DNA of 64,000 bases from NCBI GenBank assembly GCA_902797185.1, contig CADBRV010000032.1, positions 1 to 64,000 on the forward strand, in the 5' to 3' direction. Below, in pieces: positions 1 through 6,745 of this stretch. The translations under genes and the position numbers were made by a program. The notes below the pieces were generated by a model. The model was not told the origin of the DNA, made no database searches, and saw only the letters and a program-made list of their open reading frames with translations. Each line of letters starts with the position of its first letter. The first letter of the stretch is position 1. This stretch comes from an uncultured Lachnospiraceae bacterium (GTDB lineage Bacteria > Bacillota > Clostridia > Lachnospirales > Lachnospiraceae).

Positions 1-291
1 CCTGGTCATCAGCTGCTTCTTGAGCAGGTCGTCGACGGACTGGTTGATGTGGCAGCACCTGTTGTGCACGCCGTCTTTGTCATCAATAACGCAGACATCT
101 GCGTATTTCGGGTCATTTGCAGCTTCATAACACTGCTTCATTACGTAAGCGCCGCCTTTAACCCAGTCAGCCAGGTCCCTTTCAGCGCCCTGTTTGCCGT
201 TGGAACGGTCTACTTTTTTACCGTTCAGGTAAACATTCGGTTTGAGTTTGAGCATTCTCTCTTTGTACTGCTCATAGGTTCCGATTGCCAT
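1..291 (-). CDS. 4-hydroxybutyryl-CoA dehydratase-like protein (4-HPA 3-hydroxylase N family), N-terminal part
   Basis: Only the first 97 residues are in the window; the gene continues past base 1. The start ATG (291-289) follows AAGGAGG (301-307) by nine bases. The opening (TYEQYKERMLKLKPNVYLNG) and the later HINQSVDDLLKKQLMTR stretch resemble the N-terminal domain shared by 4-hydroxybutyryl-CoA dehydratase/vinylacetyl-CoA isomerase (AbfD) and 4-hydroxyphenylacetate 3-monooxygenase. The AbfD cluster cysteines (about 99 and 103) would lie beyond the edge, so they cannot be checked. The neighbouring hbd and crt, which also act at the crotonyl-CoA node, favour the AbfD role: conversion of 4-hydroxybutyryl-CoA to crotonyl-CoA with a 4Fe-4S cluster and FAD. 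The family is fairly secure. The exact substrate is inferred from context. Confidence 0.7.
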   Translation of the reverse strand, partial: MAIGTYEQYKERMLKLKPNVYLNGKKVDRSNGKQGAERDLADWVKGGAYVMKQCYEAANDPKYADVCVIDDKDGVHNRCCHINQSVDDLLKKQLMTR

Positions 292-330
292 AGTAATTGA
301 CCTCCTTAATAAAAACCCTGTAGTGCTCTG

Positions 331-349
331 CAGGCTGTCTTTCAGCCTG
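331..349 (-). promoter_or_regulatory. Hairpin in the 5' leader of the dehydratase-like gene
   Basis: CAGGCTG and CAGCCTG form a perfect 7-bp stem around a 5-base loop. It lies between the predicted promoter (360-388) and the ribosome site (301-307), so it would sit near the 5' end of the mRNA. There is no T tract after it. It could stabilise the transcript or bind a regulator; the role is unknown. Confidence 0.4.
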
Positions 350-359
350 AGATGATTTT

Positions 360-388
360 ATTATATCGAGTCATGCAAGGGTTTTCAA
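360..388 (-). promoter_or_regulatory. Sigma-A type promoter for the dehydratase-like gene
   Basis: Read on the minus strand, TTGAAA (388-383) and TATAAT (365-360) are separated by 17 bases. It lies downstream of the hbd hairpin terminator, so this gene appears to have its own transcript rather than relying on read-through from crt-hbd. Confidence 0.75.
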
Positions 389-641
389 CAAATTTTGCGT
401 TAAATCAAGGTTTCTGGCAATACGCATTGACAAATGTGTAACAAGCAGGTTCCTGTCAACCGCTTACAATATCTGCCGCTTTCGTTTAAAATAGATATAG
501 CTGTGGGCTCTAAACCCTCTATATTGCACATCTTGCAGCACCATCTTCCAGATACCACATGGCCTGCACCGCAGGTCTTCTGTTCCGCAGTCTTCTTTCA
601 CTCTCATGATCCATGCCGGGGACGTCTTCCATTGCAAAACA

Positions 642-681
642 AGGCCATGAAAAAACGTTTTCGCAATTTTTTCATGGCCTC
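642..681 (-). terminator. Terminator downstream of hbd, possibly bidirectional
   Basis: AGGCCATGAAAAAA and TTTTTTCATGGCCT form a 14-bp stem around an internal A/T-rich loop. The minus-strand product is followed by TTGTTTT. It lies between hbd and the next gene in the same direction, with a new promoter beyond it. Confidence 0.7.
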
Positions 682-716
682 TTTTCCAGCTATAAAATTA
701 TCGATTGATCTATTAT

Positions 717-807
717 TTCGATCTGTTTTTAAGGCCAGGTCATTCACTTCGATCTGCTTTCAAACCAGGTCCTTCTCTTTGATTGCTTTAAGACCAGGTC
801 ATTTTGC
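717..807. repeat. Three degenerate tandem repeats of about 30 bp
   Basis: Three copies begin at 717, 748 and 778. Each has the pattern TTCGATCTG-(C/T)TTT-AA-(G)(A/G)CCAGGTC, with a period of 31 then 30 bases. They occupy the space between the hbd stop codon and its hairpin terminator, so they would be in the 3' end of the hbd mRNA. No function is recognised. Confidence 0.65.
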
Positions 808-833
808 ATTTACCTCTAATTCCGACCCGCTTT

Positions 834-1709
834 TCAGATCAAATCATTCGGCACTTTCCCGCCATCGGTGTACTTATAGAACCCGATACCGGTCTTCCTG
901 CCAAGCATGTTGGCACGTACCATCTTGCGAAGGAGCGGTGCCGGACGGTATTTGCTGTCGCCAAAGTCATGGTAGAGCACTTCCATGATAGCCAGGACAA
1001 CATCCAGCCCGACTACATCGCCCAGTTCCAAGGGTCCCATGGGATGGTTGCAGCCCAGTTTCATGGCATTGTCAATGCCTTCGATATCGGCAACCCCTTC
1101 TGTATAAGCGAAAATGCCCTCATTAATCATCGGCATCAGCAGCCTGTTTACAACAAAGCCTGCGCATTCATTTACCTGTACCGGGGTCTTCCCGATCGCT
1201 TTGGAAATCTCGATGACCTTTTCCACATTTTCCTTCGGGGTGGTAGCGCCCGCAATAACCTCGATCAGCTTCATGACCGGGGCAGGGTTAAAGAAATGCA
1301 TGCCGATTACCGGTTTTTTCAGCCCTTTGCTGATTGCGGTAATGGAAAGGGAAGAGGTATTGGTAGCAAAAATACAGTCCGGATTTGTAACGATTTCTTC
1401 CTGGAGCTTTTTAAAGCAGTCCTGCTTTACCTTCAAGTCTTCCAGGGCTGCTTCCACTACCAGGTCCGCGTCCGTGCAGATGATATCCAGGCCGGTGTGG
1501 ATCTTTGCCAGGTAAGCATCCTCATCTTCCTGGCTGATTTTCCCTTTCTTTACGCTGCGGTCCAGGTTCTTTTTCACCTTTACAAGGCCGCCGTCAGCAA
1601 ATTCCTGCTTGATATCACACAAATATACTGTATCAAATTCGCTGCACTGTGCAAAAGCCTGTGCGATGCCGGAGCCCATGGTTCCTGCGCCAATTACGCC
1701 AACTTTCAT
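834..1709 (-). CDS. hbd: 3-hydroxybutyryl-CoA dehydrogenase
   Basis: A protein of 291 residues that interconverts acetoacetyl-CoA and 3-hydroxybutyryl-CoA with NAD(P)H in cytosolic butyrate formation. The Rossmann loop GAGTMG is at residues 7-12, the catalytic His138 sits in HFFNP, and a typical C-terminal dimerisation domain follows (NRLLMPMINEG). Its length is close to the clostridial enzyme, about 282 residues. The start at 1709 is chosen because AGAAGGAGG lies four bases upstream; an in-frame ATG at 1730 would add seven residues without support. It lies 139 bases downstream of crt in the same direction, and the two probably share a transcript that ends at the 642-681 hairpin. Confidence 0.95.
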   Translation of the reverse strand: MKVGVIGAGTMGSGIAQAFAQCSEFDTVYLCDIKQEFADGGLVKVKKNLDRSVKKGKISQEDEDAYLAKIHTGLDIICTDADLVVEAALEDLKVKQDCFKKLQEEIVTNPDCIFATNTSSLSITAISKGLKKPVIGMHFFNPAPVMKLIEVIAGATTPKENVEKVIEISKAIGKTPVQVNECAGFVVNRLLMPMINEGIFAYTEGVADIEGIDNAMKLGCNHPMGPLELGDVVGLDVVLAIMEVLYHDFGDSKYRPAPLLRKMVRANMLGRKTGIGFYKYTDGGKVPNDLI

Positions 1710-1848
1710 ATTTTCCTCCTTCTGCGGCATAGTTTACGCCCAGCTGTCCTTTTTTCAGGAAAACAACAGCCTGCCGCATCCTGCATGATGGGATTTCCAA
1801 GCCGCCCGTACTGCATCTTCCTCCGCAGCCTCCTGGCCGGTCCCGGAT

Positions 1849-2625
1849 TTACTGGTTAATAAAATTCTTCTCTTTGCGTTTCTCCAAAAATGCGCCCATG
1901 CCTTCCTTCTGGTCATGGGTCTGGAAGCAGTCGCCGAAGAGCTCCTCTTCCACTTCCACGGCTTCATCAATGGGAAGGCTGTATCCTTCATTCATGGACT
2001 TTTTAGCATGCCTTACAGCGATCGGTGCATTGGATGCGATTTTTCCTGCCAGTTTCAAGGCAGCATCCATAAGCTCTGCCTGGGGATATACATGGTTGAC
2101 CAGGCCGATCCTGTAAGCTTCGTCCGCTTTGATATTGGTTGCGGCCAGTACCATTTCTTTTGCCCTGCCGGCGCCTACAATACGCTCCAGCCTCTGGGTC
2201 CCGCCGAATCCCGGGGTAATGCCAAGCCCTGTCTCCGGCTGCCCGAATACGGCATTTTCAGAGCAGATCCTGATATCGCAGCACATGCTCAGCTCGCAGC
2301 CGCCGCCCAGCGCATATCCGTTGACAGCCGCAATAACCGGGATCGGGTAGTTTTCGATCTTAAGGAAGACGTCATTCCCCTTTTTCGAAAACTCAGCCGC
2401 CCTTTTCCTGGGCAGGGTGCTCATCTCCCCGATGTCCGCACCGGCTGCAAATGCCTTGTCCCCTTCCCCCGTAATAATAAGGACGCGGATAATTTCCAGG
2501 TCTATGCTGTCCATAGCAAGGTCAAGCTCCTGAAGCACCTGGGAATTGAGGGCATTCAAAGCTTTTGGACGGTTCAAATAAATGATCCCGACGCTGCCTT
2601 TTGCCTCATAGCGAATGAAATCCAT
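1849..2625 (-). CDS. crt: Crotonase (3-hydroxybutyryl-CoA dehydratase, enoyl-CoA hydratase family)
   Basis: A 258-residue enoyl-CoA hydratase/isomerase that dehydrates 3-hydroxybutyryl-CoA to crotonyl-CoA. The oxyanion-hole regions are AAGADI (60-65) and YALGGGCE (104-111). The two catalytic glutamates are Glu111 and Glu131 (QPETGLGI), and PGFGGTQRL follows, all as expected for an active hydratase. AAAGGAGAG precedes the ATG. It is the first gene of the crt-hbd unit. The other genes of a standard clostridial butyrate cluster (thl, bcd, etfAB) are not in this window. Confidence 0.95.
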   Translation of the reverse strand: MDFIRYEAKGSVGIIYLNRPKALNALNSQVLQELDLAMDSIDLEIIRVLIITGEGDKAFAAGADIGEMSTLPRKRAAEFSKKGNDVFLKIENYPIPVIAAVNGYALGGGCELSMCCDIRICSENAVFGQPETGLGITPGFGGTQRLERIVGAGRAKEMVLAATNIKADEAYRIGLVNHVYPQAELMDAALKLAGKIASNAPIAVRHAKKSMNEGYSLPIDEAVEVEEELFGDCFQTHDQKEGMGAFLEKRKEKNFINQ

Positions 2626-2683
2626 TTTTCTCTCCTTTTATCAACGAACAACTGACATTGATTTACTTTTCTTTATTTTACAC

Positions 2684-2705
2684 GATATTCCCTGAATTGA
2701 ATATC
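2684..2705. promoter_or_regulatory. Inverted repeat in the crt promoter region
   Basis: GATATTC and GAATATC form perfect 7-bp arms around 8 bases in an A/T-rich leader 59-80 bases upstream of the crt start. On the minus strand a TAAAAT-like -10 lies just downstream, without a convincing -35. The position suits an operator. It does not match the Rex or LexA consensus, so the binding protein is not identified. Confidence 0.4.
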
Positions 2706-2850
2706 GGAATTTGCAATATTTATCAAAATATTAGATTATATTAATTTTTTAACATAGCACACTACCCAAACGCGCCTGCCCCATACACAATGCATGGCAG
2801 CCCGAAGCAAACCATACAGGCATGGCAACCGCTCCCATGCGCATAACGCA

Positions 2851-2883
2851 AAAAGGCAGGGCTGTAAAAGCCCTGCCTTTTTT
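2851..2883 (-). terminator. purL terminator
   Basis: AAAAGGCAGGGCT and AGCCCTGCCTTTT form a 13-bp G/C-rich stem with a 5-base loop, and A/T runs on both sides make it potentially bidirectional. It starts about 22 bases past the purL stop codon. Confidence 0.85.
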
Positions 2884-2902
2884 GGGAATGCGGCGTCTGT
2901 CC
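2882..2902 (+). repeat. Lone copy of intergenic module C
   Basis: The stretch ending GGAATGCGGCGTCTGTCC matches the terminal module of the larger mosaic elements at 30700-30722, 42254-42282 and 48595-48620. Here it is squeezed between the purL terminator and the purL stop codon (2905). Confidence 0.65.
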
Positions 2903-2904
2903 TC

Positions 2905-5900
2905 TTATGAGAAGTAGCGGACGCCGGATTCGAAGATCTTCATGTCCTGTTCGCCATAAATGTTAATAGCGACGCCCCTGCCCTGGCGTTCTACATGGGC
3001 CATTTTCCCAAGTACGCGACCGTCCGGGCTGGTAATACCTTCTACTGCCATATAGGAGCCGTTGATGTTCCATTCTTCATCCATGGTAGGCATCCCCGTC
3101 TCCGGATTGACATACTGGGTCGCCACCTGGCCGTTTTCAAACAGCCGGTCCATCCATTCCTTCGGAGCTACAAAACGGCCTTCCCCATGGGAAACCGGGA
3201 TGGCATAGGTGCCGCCTAGCTCCGCTTCCATCAGCCACGGGGAAAGGTTGGAAACCACCCTGGTATAAGCCACTTTGGAAACGTGGCGGCCGATGGTATT
3301 GTAGGTCAGGGTCGGTGAATCCGGCTTCTGGTCCGTAATCGTGCCTTCCGGTACAAGCCCCAGTTTGATCAAAGCCTGGAAGCCGTTGCAGATGCCAAGC
3401 ACCAGGCCGTCCCTTTCATTCAAAAGGCGCAGCATGGCGTCTTTCAGTTTCTCGCTGCGGAAAGCGGAAGCAAAGAATTTTGCGGAACCTTCCGGTTCGT
3501 CGCCGGCGCTGAACCCGCCCGGGAACATGACCATCTGGGCATTATCCACAGCCTTGGAGAAGGCATCGATGGATTCGCTGATCCCGCCCACGGAAAGGTT
3601 ACGGAATACCAGCACGTGGGGGTCTGCCCCGGCCCTTTCAAAAGCCCTTGCGCTGTCGTATTCGCAGTTGGTGCCCGGGAATACCGGGATAAATACGTTC
3701 GGCTTTGCTGTCTTGTTTTTGCAGATATAAATATTCCTGGTATTATATACGGCGCTGTCTACTTCTTCCTTGTCTTCCGTTGCATGGTACGGGAAGATCT
3801 TGTCTAGAGGTTTCTCCCAGGTTTCCAGGGCTTCTCCCAGGGAAACGGCGCTGCAGCCATAAGCAAATTCTGCCCGATCTGTCACTGTACCGATGACTTT
3901 GCCATATCCTGCAATGTCAGGCACCTTTTCCTCCGGCATCTCTGCGATAATGCTGCCAAATGCCGGCTCAAAGAGGCCTTCCGCGGAAATCGCGTCGGTG
4001 TCAAAGGTTACGCCCATATGGTTGCCGAATGCCATCTTGCTGACGGCCGGGGCGATCCCGCCCCGTTCTACTACATAAGCCGCATGGATGGCTTTCTCCT
4101 GTACCAGTTCATGGATCTTTCCATAAAGGGCTTTTGCCTGCTGGAAGTTCGGCATGTCATCTTCATCCCTGTCTACCTGGAAATAAACCAGCTTGTGCCC
4201 GCCGATTTTCAGTTCCGGAGAGATAATGTCGCCGATCTTTGCGGTATCTACTGCAAAGGATACAAGGGTAGGCGGCACGTCGATATCATTGAAGGTACCG
4301 GACATGGAATCCTTGCCGCCGATGGCCGCAAGCCCCAGGGAAACCTGTGCCTTGTAAGCACCCAGGAGGGCTGCAAAAGGCTGGCTCCAGCGTTTCGGGT
4401 CCTCTGTCATCCTGCGGAAATATTCCTGGAAGCTGAAACGGATCTTGGAAATATCCCCGCCTGCCGCTGCGATCTTAGCTACGGAACCAAGTACGGCATA
4501 AGCTGCCCCATGGTACGGGCTCCAGGAAGAAAGGTACGGGTCAAAGCCATAGCTCATCATAATGACGGTATCCGTATTTCCTTTCAGGACCGGGAGCTTG
4601 CATACCATGGACTGGGTCTCGGTGAGCTGGTATTTTCCGCCATAAGGCATCAGCACGGAGCCGGTACCGATGGAAGAATCGAAACGCTCTACCAGGCCTT
4701 TCTGGGAGCATTCGTTTAAGGACCCCAAAACCTCCAGCCATTTTGCACGCACGTCATCTACTTTTTCCTCATGGAAGAACGGCTTCGTCTCATTTGGCAT
4801 TTCCACTTCAACATCCGTCTCCTGATGGGCGCCATTGGTTGCCAGGAAAGCCCTGGAAAGGTCGCAGATAGTCTTGCCCCTCCAGTGCATTACAAGGCGA
4901 GGGCTCTCTGTGACAATGGCAACTACGGTAGCTTCCAGGTTCTCTTCGTCCGCGTATTTCAGGAAGATATCGCGGTCTTTTTCCGCAACTACGACTGCCA
5001 TACGCTCCTGGGATTCGGAAATGGCGATTTCGGTCCCATCCAGGCCGGCATATTTTTTCGGCACCTTGTCCAGGTCAATGTCCAGGCCGTCTGCCAGCTC
5101 GCCGATGGCAACGGACACCCCGCCGGCACCGAAGTCATTGCAGACTTTGATGAGCCTGGTCACTTCTGGCCTTCGGAACATACGCTGGATTTTACGCTCT
5201 GTAGGCGCGTTGCCCTTCTGGACTTCTGCGCCGCAGGTTTCCAGGGATTCATCGGTATGGATCTTGGAAGCGCCAGTTGCGCCGCCAATGCCGTCCCTGC
5301 CGGTACGGCCGCCCAGGAGGATGATGATGTCGCCCGGCTCCGCATGCTCACGGACTACGTCTTCCCTCCTGGCAGCGCCTACAACGGCGCCGATTTCCAT
5401 CCTCTTAGCTACATAATCCGGATGGTAGATTTCTTTTACATAGCCTGTCGCAAGGCCGATCTGATTGCCATAAGAGCTGTAGCCGTTGGCAGCATCCTGG
5501 ACGATCTTCTTCTGCGGAAGCTTGCCATGGAGCGTCTCGCTGACAGGACGGGTCGGGTCAGCGGCACCGGTAATCCTCATAGCCTGGCATACATAGGAAC
5601 GGCCGGAAAGCGGGTCGCGGATGCAGCCGCCCAAGCAGGTGGCAGCGCCGCCGAAGGGCTCGATCTCGGTCGGATGGTTATGGGTTTCGTTTTTGAAGCT
5701 TACCAGCCACTCCTCTGTCTTACCGTCGATCTCCACCGGTACTACCAGGCTGCAGGCGTTGATCTCATCGGAAGGCTCCTGGTCGTTCAAAAGCCCTTCC
5801 TTCTTCAGCCTCTTCGCGGCAATAGTGCCCAAGTCCATAAGGCTTAAGAATTTATCATTCCTGCCCTTGAACAATTCTTTATGGGTCTTTACATAATCCT

Positions 5901-6660
5901 GGAAGGTATTTTCCAGGACGGATTTATAACGCCCCTCGTCAAATTTTACATTTTTCAGTTCCGTGGCAAATGTCGTGTGGCGGCAGTGGTCGGACCAGTA
6001 AGTATCCAGTACACGGATCTCGGTCATAGAGGGGTTTCTCTTTTCCGTATCCTTGAAATATTCCTGGATAAAGCCAAAATCCCGGAAAGTCATGGCTAGG
6101 TCCAGGGAATCATACAGCCTTTTCAGTTCTGTCTCGCCCATGTCCATAAAGCCGTCAAAAACAGGTACATCTTCCGGCTCCTGGTAAACAGTCTTTAATG
6201 TCTTGGGCTTTTCCAAGCCGGTTTCCCTGGAGTCCACCGGGTTGATGGTAAGGGATTTCACCTGTTCCAGCTGGTCATCTGTAATGTCGCCATAAACCAC
6301 ATATGTGGCAGCGCATTTTACCAGCACGTCATCTCCCGCACCAATCAGCTTGAGGCACTGCTCGGCGGAGTCCGCCCTCTGGTCGAACTGTCCCGGAAGG
6401 GCCTCTACGCTGAATACCTTCCCGCCTTCTGCATCAAAGGATTCTTCATAAACCTGGTCTACCGGAGGTTCGGAAAAAATAGTACGCAAGGCTTTTTCGT
6501 AAGTGTCATCCGGCAGGTTCTCCACATCATAGCGGCAGAGGATCCGCACCTTCTGTACACCGCCTATCCCTAAGAAACCGGAAATATCAGATAAAAGCTC
6601 CTGGGCTTTGACGTCAAACCCCGGTTTTTTTTCAACGTAAACTCTTCTGACCTGACTCAT
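2905..6660 (-). CDS. purL: Phosphoribosylformylglycinamidine synthase, single-chain
   Basis: A 1251-residue enzyme of purine synthesis that turns FGAR, glutamine and ATP into FGAM. It is the large fused form, with PurS-like, ATP-binding PurL and C-terminal glutaminase domains in one chain. FKNETHNHPTEIEPFGGAATC marks the synthase core, and the second half-domain has YGFDPYLSSWSPYHGA. The glutaminase has GTNCEYD, the nucleophile Cys1091 in GICNGFQ, and SHGEGRF with the catalytic His. The start at 6660 (MSQVRRVYVEKK) has AAAGGAG seven bases upstream; an upstream in-frame ATG at 6696 lacks one. An extended -10 promoter lies just upstream. The large single-chain form is common in Clostridia and Gammaproteobacteria, unlike the three-gene form of Bacillus. 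Confidence 0.95.
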   Translation of the reverse strand: MSQVRRVYVEKKPGFDVKAQELLSDISGFLGIGGVQKVRILCRYDVENLPDDTYEKALRTIFSEPPVDQVYEESFDAEGGKVFSVEALPGQFDQRADSAEQCLKLIGAGDDVLVKCAATYVVYGDITDDQLEQVKSLTINPVDSRETGLEKPKTLKTVYQEPEDVPVFDGFMDMGETELKRLYDSLDLAMTFRDFGFIQEYFKDTEKRNPSMTEIRVLDTYWSDHCRHTTFATELKNVKFDEGRYKSVLENTFQDYVKTHKELFKGRNDKFLSLMDLGTIAAKRLKKEGLLNDQEPSDEINACSLVVPVEIDGKTEEWLVSFKNETHNHPTEIEPFGGAATCLGGCIRDPLSGRSYVCQAMRITGAADPTRPVSETLHGKLPQKKIVQDAANGYSSYGNQIGLATGYVKEIYHPDYVAKRMEIGAVVGAARREDVVREHAEPGDIIILLGGRTGRDGIGGATGASKIHTDESLETCGAEVQKGNAPTERKIQRMFRRPEVTRLIKVCNDFGAGGVSVAIGELADGLDIDLDKVPKKYAGLDGTEIAISESQERMAVVVAEKDRDIFLKYADEENLEATVVAIVTESPRLVMHWRGKTICDLSRAFLATNGAHQETDVEVEMPNETKPFFHEEKVDDVRAKWLEVLGSLNECSQKGLVERFDSSIGTGSVLMPYGGKYQLTETQSMVCKLPVLKGNTDTVIMMSYGFDPYLSSWSPYHGAAYAVLGSVAKIAAAGGDISKIRFSFQEYFRRMTEDPKRWSQPFAALLGAYKAQVSLGLAAIGGKDSMSGTFNDIDVPPTLVSFAVDTAKIGDIISPELKIGGHKLVYFQVDRDEDDMPNFQQAKALYGKIHELVQEKAIHAAYVVERGGIAPAVSKMAFGNHMGVTFDTDAISAEGLFEPAFGSIIAEMPEEKVPDIAGYGKVIGTVTDRAEFAYGCSAVSLGEALETWEKPLDKIFPYHATEDKEEVDSAVYNTRNIYICKNKTAKPNVFIPVFPGTNCEYDSARAFERAGADPHVLVFRNLSVGGISESIDAFSKAVDNAQMVMFPGGFSAGDEPEGSAKFFASAFRSEKLKDAMLRLLNERDGLVLGICNGFQALIKLGLVPEGTITDQKPDSPTLTYNTIGRHVSKVAYTRVVSNLSPWLMEAELGGTYAIPVSHGEGRFVAPKEWMDRLFENGQVATQYVNPETGMPTMDEEWNINGSYMAVEGITSPDGRVLGKMAHVERQGRGVAINIYGEQDMKIFESGVRYFS

Positions 6661-6708
6661 GAATGTACTCCTTTTCTTCAAACCAACCATAGCCATAGAA
6701 TTTGCTTC

Positions 6709-6717
6709 ATTATATCA
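6709..6717 (-). promoter_or_regulatory. Extended -10 promoter of purL
   Basis: Reading the minus strand, TGATATAAT (6717-6709) is a perfect TGnTATAAT extended -10. The -35 region 17 bases upstream is G/C rich and weak, as often seen with this class. It lies in the 85-base gap between the helicase stop codon and the purL start. Confidence 0.6.
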
Positions 6718-6745
6718 CAGAACCGCCCCTGCGTCCCAGAAACTA

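Noticed and set aside
804-1859. Plus-strand frame opposite hbd
   Set aside because: Hbd on the minus strand is complete with Rossmann and catalytic residues; the plus frame has no start signal.
2684-2705. Rex operator upstream of crt
   Set aside because: Rex sites resemble TTGTGAA-N4-TTCACAA; the arms GATATTC/GAATATC do not match.
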